Origin: Breviolum minutum Mf 1.05b.01
Taxonomy: Eukaryota; Sar; Dinophyceae; Suessiales; Symbiodiniaceae
Assembly: GCA_000507305.1 (NCBI GenBank)
Contig: DF239425.1
Location: 1-64,000 of the forward strand
DNA length: 64,000 nt
Reading direction: 5' to 3'
Under the pieces are notes generated by a model. That model was not told the origin of the DNA. It saw only the letters and a program-made list of their open reading frames with translations, and did not search any database. Shown in pieces: positions 22,263 through 32,934 of the stretch (positions are counted from its first letter, which is position 1; every line of letters starts with the position of its first letter). Made by a program: the position numbers and the translations under genes.

Positions 22263-22508
22263 TGACCTGTTCGCTCGGTTTATTTTCTTGTCAAGGGATT
22301 TTTGGGCCTCTTGGGATGATATTCCAAAACGATAGGCACCAACAGTTCCAGGTAGAAGTTATTGGATGGATGGTTGTTTCCATCTAACATCCGAGAAAGG
22401 TATATTAAGCTTTATATATTTGTTTGATTGCAACCAGGATTTCCTTGGAGAGGATTCAGTTGTTTTTTTGTTTTTGTTTTAATGTGGCTTTTGTGTATGT
22501 TTTTGGCA

Positions 22509-22736
22509 GAGAAAGCATCAAGCAAAGATTTCTTGATGCGAGATTGTCGACCTCAATTAGAGTGCCCCGCATCTGCGGTTACCACAAATCATATATACCA
22601 CCACCAGCGATATTCACTACCCGGCTATTTACAATATGTGCAAAATGAAGAAGTGATACATCACACTGGAGGATCTAGAGATCGAGCTTATTTTGTGAAA
22701 AATTCCATAGGCGCAATTTTTAAGGTTCTTTGATGC
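22509..22736 (+). CDS. Possible exon, frame undecided
   Basis: After TTTTTGGCAG two frames are open for about 150-220 nt; one reads KASSKDFLMRDCRPQLECPA, another SIKQRFLDARLSTSIRVPRI. No decisive donor is seen. It lies between the two Mei2-like genes on the same strand. Confidence 0.25.
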
Positions 22737-23038
22737 TGGTACTGCTGGGAAATTTCGAATTTTCGGGTCCCCAATTCCTTCCTTTTGTGATGCTGGGACC
22801 GCTTGTATTTTGAGTGCTGACTGACTATAGATTCGTCTAAATTGGAAGCTTCACCTTTTCTAAGAACAAAACTCACCTTCGGCCTTTACCCTCCCAAAGT
22901 TTGAAAAGATAGGCCTATACCAAAACCCAAACGCCAATTTTCGGAAAGGATTTTTTTTTGAAACCATCGTCGGGGTCAGTCCCACCATTTTTCAAGGGTT
23001 TTTCCTTGCTGTGAAAAACTTCGGGGGTGTATTATTGA

Positions 23039-23143
23039 TACTGTTGATGGAAGAAATCCTGCACCACCTGGGATGGTTAAAAACCTAAAAATAATGGGAT
23101 AATCATCATCCTTGGTGGTGCAGGATTTTGTCCATCAACAGTA
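23039..23143. repeat. MITE family A, copy 3
   Basis: TACTGTTGATGGAAGAAATC at the left and GTCCATCAACAGTA at the right. A nested inverted pair CTGCACCACC / GGTGGTGCAG lies just inside the ends. Confidence 0.88.
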
Positions 23144-23728
23144 TTATTGGCATCTTCGGCTTTTAATTTACTCAGCTTAGTTGCCTGGTGCATCAAACTT
23201 CCGCGGGTTGGAAGCCTTTTGGCTTCCAAGTTTTTGGGAGCTTGAACTCCGCGCCCGGAACGCGGTGGTCAACGCGGTGGTCAAAGTGGTTTCGGTGGTC
23301 AATTTGGAAGTCCGTTTCAAAAACGAATAGGATGCGGTCATTGTTAGGTTTTTATTGAGAGTCAACTCCACAATTATTTGGGGAAGGTTGCCTATAGTTG
23401 ACATGTTCTTTTTGTTTTTCAGTTGGGTTGGACTGAAAAAGAACGCAACGCGTTCTTTGGTCATGTGTTTTGGGCGTATCCCAGTCCTACTAGCAGTCAA
23501 ATACTAAGATGTGTTTTGTTGAAAGAGTTCAAGGTTCCAAAATGTTTGGTGGCCTCCCTGATTCTTTTGTTTGGGTTTTTCTTTACCCAAGGACTTGTGG
23601 GTAAACAATTGATGATGCTTCGCAAACCTGACAATTGAGCCAATTGATGTGGCATAAAAAATACCCGATTGACATCCATATTGAACTGACTCAGCCCAAT
23701 ACAGTTAACGTTGAAATCCGTTGATTTC

Positions 23729-23815
23729 ATGGGAACCGAAATGGCTGAGGGGCAGATTGTACATACATTTCCAGTCTCAACCTGCGGACCTGCCGGAATT
23801 CTGAAGCATCAAGAG
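23729..23815 (+). CDS. Probable first coding exon upstream of Mei2-like copy 2
   Basis: ATG 23729 opens 29 codons (MGTEMAEGQIVHTFPVSTCG then PAGILKHQE) ending exactly at a GAG/GTAATT donor in phase 0. The next supported exons (24845 and 25317) also start in phase 0, so the three join in frame. It lies 4.7 kb before the RNP2 exon of copy 2. That it is the N-terminus of the Mei2-like protein is inference. Confidence 0.5.
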
Positions 23816-24104
23816 GTAATTTTGTTTTTTCGAACTTTACTGCTAGAAAAGATGCCTAGAAGGCAACTCCCAAGAAGATAAGTTCATAGAGGATCCTAAA
23901 CAGAAACACTAATGGGGAAACATTGCACCTGCATCGGGAATGGGGTTTTGCTGGGTTTTCTCAAATTGGCGAAGTTCCAATTAGAGAAGTTTCTTAGAAA
24001 AAATCACCTTTCCGATGGGATCCACATGGGATCACTTTGCCTACATTTGTTAATAAAGCTCAACCAAATGTAGGTAAATACACCATACACTCCTGAAGTT
24101 TAAC

Positions 24105-24178
24105 ATATCCCCTGAAAATGGGCGACAACCCAAAAGGTAAGGATCGTCCTCCCATCTTTTTTCAGGGGTAAACTCGCA
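24105..24178. repeat. MITE family G, copy 1
   Basis: ACATATCCCCTGAAAATGGG at the left; TTTTTTCAGGGGTAAAC at the right. Related to the element at 53150. Confidence 0.55.
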
Positions 24179-24575
24179 GGAACACATGACCTTTGCTGGA
24201 GATGAGTTTGAAGATCCTCCGGAGGACACATCTCATGAAACAACAAAATGACATAAGATGCCAATACAAAAACAATGGAACCAACCACTCTTGACCACAT
24301 TTTTGCTCTTAATGTTTTTGAAACTCCAAATGAAAAGATGTCTTTCGGACTTTGTGTTCCCTCTTTCTGGAGACCTTTGTAACTAAACACCCAGGCGAAA
24401 CTAAAAGTAAAGCCTGTAGGATTGATGAATTTAAGATGTGAGACTGTTCCAACATCAGAAAATGTAGCTAATCATACTAGTCCAATCGGAGTTCGTGCTA
24501 AGCTTTACATCAGGTTCAGAACTTGTGACTTGTTGCTACGACATGAAAAATGAGTTGAATTAGGGAGGTACCCAG

Positions 24576-24700
24576 AAACGGGTTATTGTTGTTTTGGAGC
24601 CTGCAATCATCGAGCCTAAAGAGCGGGAAACATCATCATCCCCCATTGAAAACCAGCAAAATATTGATCCATCTAAAGCTCCAATGATCTCACAGTGCAC
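24576..24700 (+). CDS. Possible exon ending at a MITE C left end
   Basis: After TACCCAG the frame KRVIVVLEPAIIEPKERETS continues to NIDPSKAPMISQC and stops being open where the MITE C end GTAGGATCC begins. It ends in phase 2, which does not match the phase-0 start of the next exon at 24845, so it is either alternative or wrongly bounded. Confidence 0.35.
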
Positions 24701-24795
24701 GTAGGATCCAATGTATGGTATATTTTTCCTACCTTTCCATACAAATCAACCATTCATGTATACAAAAAATACATAAATCCTTTGGTATCCTATGA
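24701..24795. repeat. MITE family C, copy 2
   Basis: Left GTAGGATCCAATGTATGGTA, right TTTGGTATCCTATGAATC; diverged middle. Confidence 0.6.
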
Positions 24796-24844
24796 ATCAA
24801 CCTTCACATTTGATCGTGTTTTTCCGATGTTTTTTTTGTTGGAG

Positions 24845-24910
24845 GACTTTAGCCAGCAGTTGGTTGTCAAGAGCACCTTTCTTGACCTCACCGATGGTCT
24901 TAGCGCCTGG
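24845..24910 (+). CDS. Probable exon upstream of Mei2-like copy 2
   Basis: Acceptor TTTTTTTTGTTGGAG/G and donor TGG/GTGAAA enclose 22 codons (DFSQQLVVKSTFLDLTDGLS plus AW), phase 0 to 0. It joins in frame to 23815 and to 25317. Function unknown. Confidence 0.45.
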
Positions 24911-25316
24911 GTGAAATTACAGCCTAAGTTCCCATGGTTCCAATGAAGGTGTATTTAGGCCCTAAATATACGTATGGGTAAAACCCTAGGAATTGATGGT
25001 TTGGGTTTTTGTTGATGGTTTAGAGTGGGTTTTCCCAATTTTTGTCAAATTTGGAGCTCCATTTTGGTGAATTTGTTCTTCAATCTCCAAAGGGTCGTCA
25101 ACCTCAGATACACCAAGGTAGAAAGACTTGGAAGGTTGGAACGGTGAAATAGCTATGCCAGGCATCCCTTGGACCCAGATATACCAAAGTTACATCTATA
25201 TATACACACGTCATGTGTGAAGGATTTTTGCACAGATACGTTGATTCAAGGATGGTATCAGTTGGGGAGATAGCAGGCAAAAATTTTGTCGGCTGAATTT
25301 CGTGGGTTCGTTGCAG

Positions 25317-25436
25317 CCTTGTACTGTGGAAGCATTTCCGTTAAGAGTGGTTCATCCCGTTGTTGAGGATTCAGAAATTTGGGGAGAAAAAGCGGCACCA
25401 GGTTTCCACTTCCCAAGTTTAACACGAAATGCAAAG
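25317..25436 (+). CDS. Probable exon upstream of Mei2-like copy 2
   Basis: Acceptor GGTTCGTTGCAG and donor AATGCAAAG/GTGATA enclose exactly 40 codons in phase 0 to 0: PCTVEAFPLRVVHPVVEDSE, then IWGEKAAPGFHFPSLTRNAK. Other frames are interrupted. This is the best-supported exon between the two Mei2-like genes; its family is not recognised. Confidence 0.55.
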
Positions 25437-26283
25437 GTGATAATGACAACCTTCTAAGTTCCGAATCTTACTATTCCAGGACTCGTTGCTAGTCGTTCAG
25501 GTGAACCATGAGAAAGACCTTGGAGGTCCGATCATTCAAAGTGACCATTTTTATCCCCGGATCCGTTAAAGGTCACTTAACCGACCTTGAAAAGGTCACG
25601 GATCACCACCCGAAAAAGGTCATCAGCAGAAGTGTTAGGGAAAGGGTATGTTCCATGATGTTCCATGTATGACATATTTACATATACATTTGGTTGATGT
25701 TTATGGTAAATTCGTAGGTAAATATGTCGTTTTCCATTGGGAATTCCTATGTTTATTTTTTAATTGTCCAACATCGAGGTGCTATGCAACGCTTCATGCG
25801 GCTGCGGCGTGTGAAGTCGGACAGCTGCAGTGGGGTTGGTAGAGGTTAAGATGTACAGCGGGAGCAGGCGATAGAAATGGGCGTAACAAATACACACAAA
25901 ATTAGTATGAGGAGCACAGTTTTGTGTCAATACTCTTGATTTTTGGTTTTTGGGTTCAGGGGTTGTTGTTTTTTGTTTTGCTATGGTTTTAATGGTCCTT
26001 TTTTAAGTTTCACTATCCACCGAGTGAGTATATTCAAAAAAAGGTGTTTGACATGTTTGTGTTGACTTCAAGTTTATTTTGAGTCACTCGGGTGATTGAA
26101 AAAACTGGCCCAACTCCAGAAAGTTATCTTGAAGTTCATTTTGGTGGCCCATTCCAGACATCTCCCATTTGTTGACTTTCCAGACCATGCCATCATTCTG
26201 GTCCCCCAAAGAAATGGGACCCCGAACATTTTCAGGGAAATTCCTCAGGTTGGTGAAATGCCAGTATTCCATTTGGGCCAGAT
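25437..26283. other. No supported gene; repeat fragments
   Basis: Contains a GTCACTT/AAGTGACC inverted cluster at 25536-25625 and a diverged MITE C at about 25647-25735 (TGTATGACATATTTACATA ... TAGGTAAATATGTCG). The rest shows nothing recognisable. Confidence 0.5.
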
Positions 26284-26400
26284 ACACCCCCCTGGTTCAG
26301 ATTAACGGCTGGAACCAGCCATGAAAAGAAAGGAACATGATCATCAATCACCAAACCTCCAGGGAATTTATGTGCCATGTTCATCTTCAGAGGTGTATTA
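26284..26400. repeat. MITE family H, copy 1 (reverse orientation)
   Basis: GATACACCCCCCTGGTTCAG then ATTAACGGCTGGAACC at the left; CATGTTCATCTTCAGAGGTG then TA at the right. It matches, reversed, the elements at 58205 and 63860. Confidence 0.65.
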
Positions 26401-26639
26401 TATGTACAGATATACCTGAATCCTCCAAGGGATTCTGAAATTTTAGCCCCCAAAAAGCCACCAAAAACAAACCTGGGGGGGCCACATCATTCAACATACA
26501 AAACACACAGCTGTAACTCAAGCCTGCAGGACCCGACTCTGGGATTGCATCTCAAGCTCGGCCATCAGGCTGAGGGTGGGTGAATTGACGAGTGACGAGT
26601 GTCAGAAGACATGAAGATTTTCTTAGGGCCTGTTAAGGT

Positions 26640-26720
26640 GGTGTTGCTTGGTTGGTTGGTCGGTTAGTGTTGGTTGGTTTAGATTGGGTGTGTTGTGTGT
26701 TGTGTGGGTGTGTTGTGACT
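26640..26720. repeat. TTGG/TGTGT-rich simple sequence
   Basis: Low-complexity GT-rich stretch of about 80 bp. Confidence 0.7.
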
Positions 26721-27435
26721 GTTGTAATTTGAAAGGTGTTAGCAGCAAAAATGTACTCATGCACTGAAATTCGCAGTGTAATCAAACAAGAAATTATGTA
26801 TGCTTATTGATTTCACACTCACGATGCCGATGACCACCAATATCACATGCTTCACATTACGTTTATTACGTAGGGGATGTTTGACACCTGCAGTGTAAGT
26901 CTTGAAAGAAACTCCACCAGATCCCTTACGTTGCAAAAGGAGCTGAGCGATGATACAGCCGAAGAAGATCATGCAGCAACGTTTCCTGGAGAGAAAGTCG
27001 ATTCAACAGGGTTTTAAGGAAAATGACTCGTTGTGTTTGGATAATGTCAGGGATTGCAGTACCTTTTTTAATTGGAATTGTTTTTTGTTGTGATGCACCA
27101 TGGGGATCCCGTAATTTTTCTAGCCATTTAGCTTAGAAGAAATGTTCCTGAAGGAAGATATGAGAAACCCGCACTTGGAACATGTCGAAAAAAGATGTTC
27201 TTTACTCTTCTGATAACTAGCTAAGATGACAATGGAAAATGGACGATGAATGAAGATGTATGTCCTGTTGAACATGGGATTTTATGGGATTTTGTTCAAT
27301 GTAGTGTTGCTTTTCAGGGGTGTAGAAGCTTTCAAAAAACATGTTTCGTGTTGGTCCATGCGCGTGAAACGACAACGTCCAGGATAGACATGGTCATGAT
27401 TCAATTTGGCACTTGTATTTCTTTAGAAATCTCCT

Positions 27436-27540
27436 CATTGGAACTATATATAACATCTCCCATCCCAAGGCACCCACTTGAAGATGCTGTTCCTTTTCCC
27501 AACGTTGGGATATTTGTTTTTTCTCCCTGGAGGGTAGCAA
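27436..27540. repeat. MITE family I, copy 2
   Basis: Right end TTTTTTCTCCCTGGAGGGTA matches copy 1; the left end TTGGAACTATATATAACATC is diverged. Confidence 0.5.
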
Positions 27541-27543
27541 ATT

Positions 27544-27621
27544 GGTCCAACAAATCAGGCTGGCCGTCGAGACAGAAGCTGAGGACACAGAGATTCCAGT
27601 GGCTGGTGCCAGCATCCATTG
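27544..27621 (+). CDS. Possible exon directly after MITE I copy 2
   Basis: Two frames are open. One (KLVQQIRLAVETEAEDTEIP) looks most protein-like. Another (SRQKLRTQRFQWLVPASIG) ends in phase 1 at a GT donor at 27622 and would join in frame to the RNP2 exon at 28444. The frame is not decided. Confidence 0.3.
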
Positions 27622-28122
27622 GTTGGCTTAGAATGATCAAGAAGTTACCTAGGGAAAAAACGTTGTTTTTTGAGCGTGTAAGCAACTCTTCTGAACCCAC
27701 AATCATGGTTCAGTGGAAAATGGATGTATCTCCAAGATGATCGTTTCCTTTCAATTAGGATAATATTTCACTTTAAAGATAATCAGTTCATGGGACTTTT
27801 CACCACATCAACCGGCTTGGCTGGATATTGTACGCACTTCCAGTTTTAACTGATGAAAATGATGATTGTTAATACGGTTTTCCGGTTTGGATGTTCTTTT
27901 GTTGAAGTTGGCGATTTGGTGTTTAAATATCGCATCGCATTGAAATATATTGAAATAATGAAACACACCTATGTACATGTATGGTGGGTAATATTACATG
28001 TTACCGGGTTACTGTGTATGACTGTTTTTACACAAACAAATCATAAGCTGCATTGGTTGTAGTAGATGTTGAATGCATGTTTGTAATACAGAGGCATGTT
28101 TATATCAACTATGCAGTTTGAT

Positions 28123-28262
28123 TTGTGATGCTGCCCCCTCCCAGGAATCCAGTTACCACCAGGAATAAGATGTCTTGAATGGAATGGCATACTGAAACTA
28201 ACATAACCCCGGAAAATGGGAAATGAAGTTTCCTTTTGGGGTGGCCTATTTTCAGGGACGAA
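28123..28262. repeat. Repeat family F, copy 1
   Basis: About 100 bp from TGCTGCCCCCTCCCAGGAAT through CATACTGAAACTAACATAAC are nearly identical to 37154-37255. Confidence 0.8.
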
Positions 28263-28357
28263 CTGTGAGTTTCAGAGAGGGTAAGGAATTTTGGTTTTCA
28301 AAATGGCCAGAAATCTTCAGAATCCATTCAGATTGTTTGTTAGACAGCATTTTGCAG

Positions 28358-28443
28358 AGCCCTAGACATCCAAACACCTTAATGAGAAGCTATTTGGACC
28401 CCAAAAACCATACCTAGGAGGTATGACTGGATGAGTCTTTTAG
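28358..28443. repeat. MITE family J, copy 1, abutting an exon
   Basis: Left GCCCTAGACATCCAAACACC, interior AGCTATTTGGACCCCAAAAA, right GGTATGACTGGATGAGTCTT then TTAG. It matches the complete element at 30724-30812 (right end GGATGTCTAGGG). The final TTAG is the acceptor used by the exon that starts at 28444. Confidence 0.65.
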
Positions 28444-29422
28444 GAAGAAGATTTCCAATGGTCAAATGTCGATTTGGAATTAAGGAGCCGCGAGGACGGA
28501 CAACGGTGTGCTTGCGAAATGTGCCCAACAACTACACCAGGTGCCTTGCAAAGATGTCACCAAAAGCCCTGAAATTTGTTGCACGTGGTCAGATGTTCTA
28601 CCTTAACCTTTGAGGGGTGTCATATAAACATCTTAAGGCCCGGAAAAAAAACAACACAAAAAGAGTAGAGTTGGCAACATGTCGGTATTTTTTGGAGGGT
28701 CTAGAGATCATATTCTCAGCAAAAAAATGCCAACACGTTGTTGCTACGTGTTGGAAAAGATATTTAACCCCCAGAGGCACACACTTGCACGGTCTCCCGG
28801 TGCTGAAGAATCTCCAAAAACACGTCGAATTGAATCAGTTCAGTGAATACAGACCAAATGTGGTCATCCTTTGGATGGCATCCTTCCGGAGCCATCACCT
28901 TGTGGTGGGCAATTTTGATGGGTCATGAGTCATGGTGTTTGTTTGTTCAGCGGATTTCGGACCACGCTTTGGAACAAGAGAAGAGTCAAGTAAAAGTAGA
29001 TACACTTTGCCAGCCAATTTAAAGATGTTGGGATTTTTGAGTATCTTGGTGATATTGTAGAATCATAATTATGTTATAAGTTATTCCGAATTCCCATTTC
29101 CAGAGTATGTGGGGGTGGTGGCCCAAATAACCTTAGATGATATCCCCACAGAAGGGTAAGAAACTGGGCAAGCTGTTTTGTTGGGGGATACCATTCTTTT
29201 GGATAACGACTTCATTACCCACATTTGGTGATAGCCATTTTTTAGTGATAGTCTTTTTGGGTCGATGTCGATACCATTATTTTGCCGAATAAGTCCTTCG
29301 GGTTCCCATTATTATTTTGGACAACCTTCATCAAAAGTTGCAAGAAAGTCTTTTGAATCCCGCATCACACCTTTATTCTAGTATTTTATCGAAGAAATCA
29401 TGAGATTCCTCCGGTATAGATT

Positions 29423-29459
<37 letters not shown>

Positions 29460-29479
29460 CCACCAGCAACAGCAACAAA

Positions 29480-29546
<67 letters not shown>

Positions 29547-32375
29547 GCAACAACAACAACAACAACCAAAGCCACAATACTTTTCTACTTGGTGGATGAA
29601 GTGGATGCGTATAGACAATCGTTCATTCTTGTAAGTTGGTTAATCCCAAAGTTCAACTAATGGTAAGTTGGTGCTTTGGGGCCCGGTGGCTTAGGATTCC
29701 AGGGGTGCCCCAAAAAGAATCCCAACTCCCTTTCTTTTCCGGGGATCCAATCGAAATCCAAACCACCTTAAGCCCAAAAACCACCAATCTACCAGTAGTT
29801 GAAAAGTGGTGTTCACATCCAACCAACTATAGTTCAGAACTAATGTTGATGGCTGAAACCCTGCACCACCTGGGATGCATAAAACCTTGTAAATACTGAG
29901 ATAAACTACCTATCAACTGGTGCAGGATTTCTTCCATCAACAGTACCATTTTTTGCCACTAAGTCAGTATGTCTCGACGGCTTTTGGGATCCAATTTGGA
30001 AGCCTTGTGAACATGAAGTGAAAACTTCAACCGTCAAAAAAACAACTGGTTGGAACATCTATCTTCGGAATCATCTAGGTATGATTTGTAGATGTAGATG
30101 TTTTTAGTATCTATCCTAATTTTCCAGAGTGTTTGCAATTAAGATGTAAATAGATCTAGACTTCTCAAAATGATTTTAAAAAGCTTTCGCTTTCCGGTTG
30201 TTGGAGGCATATGCTCTTGGAGTTGTTGGAGGAGCAAGGGCTCTCTGGCCACTTCGACTTTTTGTATTTGCCTTGTGACTTTCACCGCCATGCAAATCTG
30301 GGCTATGCTTTTGTCAATCTTGTAGATGAAGCAATTTGGCCAGAGACGGCGGGTGTTGATGGAGAGGGCCATCAACATGGTTTATTGCCGGCCAATACCG
30401 GCCATTACCGGGAAACACTACATGCATAATGTTGATTGATGTTGATGATTTTATGTTGTGTTCATTGATTCACAGATGGACATGGAGATGATTCATAATT
30501 GCACTGCTAATACTGAAATGTGGGTTCACGGTGTACAATACTTGTGGATACTTTTGGGAAATACATTGTGGTATTTTTGGTACCTGTGCGTATGGTATTT
30601 GTCACATCAAGAATCAGGTCCTTTTTCAACAATGTCTTAGCTGTAAATTTCCGAAGATCATGATGTAATATCCCAGAGCATCATGGGATTCCTCCGGGGA
30701 AGTTTTTTTTTTTCAGATTCATGTATCCCTAGACATCCAGACACTTTACTGAGAAGGTATTTGGACCCTAAGACAACATGCCTCAGGAGGTGTATGTTTG
30801 GATGTCTAGGGGATCAACTTGTCAAAACAGACCAACAAAAACAAGGAAAACAAAACATCTCGCAGAACGTTTGGTCTAGTTGCTCACAACACCTGGGTGA
30901 TGGCTTCACAGTCCATGGAGTTGATTCAAAGTCAATGTTACGTTTTTTTGGATATGGTCTAATCTCAACAGCAACGGCATGCTAATCGAAACAAGACACA
31001 TAGAAAAATATGTGAACTTTTTGATTATACAAAGTGCTTATTGAGGTTAGTGTTATTAGTATCGTTTTTCCGTTATTCCTTCAGTTTTGCTCTTCGCTTA
31101 CAAATTGCGGTGTTTCCATAGGAATGTCAGAATTCTTGATGTTTGCAAAATGATGTCAAATGAAACGTTTTTTCTGCTAAGCAGACCAGGCTTGCAACTC
31201 TTCAATGTTGACCAGGCAACCCCTGAGATGAAAAATATCACGTAGCTCATGTGCAAATTGTTTTGAACCTTCATTTTTTCCCAGCTTTCATCACACAAAA
31301 AAAACACAGTCTCACCCCCAAAGTTCCACGTTTTTTTTGGGGGGGAAACGTCTCCCAACCCCACTCCGTGGATTTTTGCGGGTGGTAGGTAGCATATAAT
31401 CACCCAACTGGCAGTTTTTTTACCGCTTATATCCCAGGTATAGTCCTTGCCTTCTAGGGGAGTATATTTCATCCCTACCACCTACTTGTATGACTACAGA
31501 ACCTTGGGTTTTTTCACCTTGATCAACCGAGGCAAGTGTGCTAAAATTCTGGAACGCCTTGGATGGTTTCACTGGATGGGCATTGCCTACTGCCAAGGTT
31601 GGTCAGGTGAGCTTTAGCGGACCACATCAGGGGCTGTTAGCTCATATCGAACGTTATCGAAACAGCCCAGTGATGCACAAGACACTTGGTGTTTTTTTTT
31701 GGACAAAATTCCCATATAGCATCCATCCATGTATATGGTATATTTACCTACATTTAAAGTCGTTTTTTTGATAAGATATGGTAAATGTAGGTAAATATAC
31801 CATACATGGGGATGCTATGACAGATTTGTTTTCGGATGCACTGATGGTGATAGATTGGCCTATAGTTCACCCAAAGCAGACCAATAGGGGTTCGAATGCA
31901 GATATGTGCATCTAATATCATTTAATCATATTTGATATATATGTACATGTGTTGTGATATATTTATATTTGATTACATATATACATGTTTTCCCATGACT
32001 CTGACTTTGGTTGGCCATTTTTTTTGGTGGTCTATGCCAAAGGTATATATTTGGGCCAAATCTTCTCGGAGTTCCTTCCAGGGATTTTTTTTCCCACCAC
32101 CTGAAGTGTTAAAAAACATGCGTGAAACAACCAGAAACCTTGGAAATGGGAAAGATAAAGGCCCTGAATGGGGAGTTGACTGCGTTAACTTCATGAGTTG
32201 TCAAATTACTGTATTATTATGTGTGATTTGTGGGGGTTTACCTGAAAGCTAAGCAGATCCATTGCTTCAAGTGATGCAAAGAAAGTTCTTCTCTCTTAGG
32301 ATAACTCATCTGCAGAAACAAAAATGAATACAGTAGCAGCAGCAATTATGTCGCTTCAAATGCAACATCATCAAT

Positions 32376-32406
<31 letters not shown>

Positions 32407-32408
32407 AT

Positions 32409-32471
<63 letters not shown>

Positions 32472-32934
32472 TCGCTGTACTTGAGATCAATAATATAATC
32501 TACCAAAATTCGTTGAGTTCTCGGGTGTAAATGTTGGCACCTGCCTACGCCACTGAAACCCGACAAACACCCGATGTGTTGAGGCAGAGCATAGATTTGA
32601 GATAATCTTTTCATGAAATGGTCTCACTGAATGACCTTTAAACGAGATGATAAAAAATATGGCTAAAATCAGTGTTTCAACAAAACCAGTTCTATTTTTC
32701 ACGCAGTATTTTGTTTTTGGGAAAATTATCTTCAATAGCAATCCCTCACATGTTATTTGTTTGCCTACTTTGAACGCATTAGTCGCCTATCGCTGCATGC
32801 TGCTGAAAACAAAACGGACCCTTAGGAGTGTGCCAGATGAGTACAAGCCCATGATCTTCGCCAGTGGTGAGCCGCAGCCTTTCCCTTCGGCCACTCGCAA
32901 AATTAAACGTCCAGCACCAGCCAAGCGTCGATGA
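28444..32934 (+). CDS. Mei2-like RNA-binding protein, copy 2 (RRM_2 domain, four exons)
   Basis: Exons 28444-28540, 30207-30330, 31532-31680 and 32826-32934 join without frame error to TGA 32932-32934. Donors are GT, GC and GA; acceptors are AG followed by G. Landmarks: RRFPMVKCRFGIKEPRG, RNP2-like RTTVCLRNVPNNYTR, HMLLELLEEQG, FDFLYLPCDFHRHANLGYAF (RNP1-like LGYAFVNL), VLKFWNALDGFTGWALP, VSFSGPHQGLLAHIERYRNS, SVPDEYKPMIF and a basic C-terminus PSATRKIKRPAPAKRR. It is paralogous to copy 1, 14 kb upstream in the same orientation. Three intron positions and phases are shared; two introns of copy 1 are absent here. Intron 1 holds MITE A4 and a CAA/CAG array, intron 2 MITE J2, intron 3 MITE C4 and an ATC array. 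Exons further 5' are probably those at 23.7-25.4 kb. Confidence 0.87.
29427..29572. repeat. CAA/CAG trinucleotide microsatellite
   Basis: About 145 bp of CAA repeats with CAG and CCA interruptions, in intron 1 of Mei2-like copy 2. Frames through it in both strands are repeat translations. Confidence 0.95.
29841..29945. repeat. MITE family A, copy 4
   Basis: TAATGTTGATGG at the left, TTTCTTCCATCAACAGTA at the right. The interior CTGCACCACCTGGGATG matches copy 3. Confidence 0.85.
30724..30812. repeat. MITE family J, copy 2
   Basis: Inverted ends TCCCTAGACATCCAGACAC and GTGTATGTTTGGATGTCTAG then GGGA. Confidence 0.85.
31711..31819. repeat. MITE family C, copy 4
   Basis: ATAGCATCCATCCATGTATA at the left and CCATACATGGGGATGCTATG at the right. 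It starts 31 nt after the exon ending at 31680. Confidence 0.85.
32368..32471. repeat. ATC trinucleotide microsatellite
   Basis: About 100 bp of CAT/ATC repeats with two AAT interruptions, in the last intron of Mei2-like copy 2. Confidence 0.95.

Noticed and set aside
29378-29660. Poly-Thr, poly-Val and poly-Cys frames
   Set aside because: Translations of a CAA/CAG array within an intron of Mei2-like copy 2.
32306-32614. Poly-Met and poly-His frames
   Set aside because: Translations of an ATC microsatellite within the last intron of Mei2-like copy 2.
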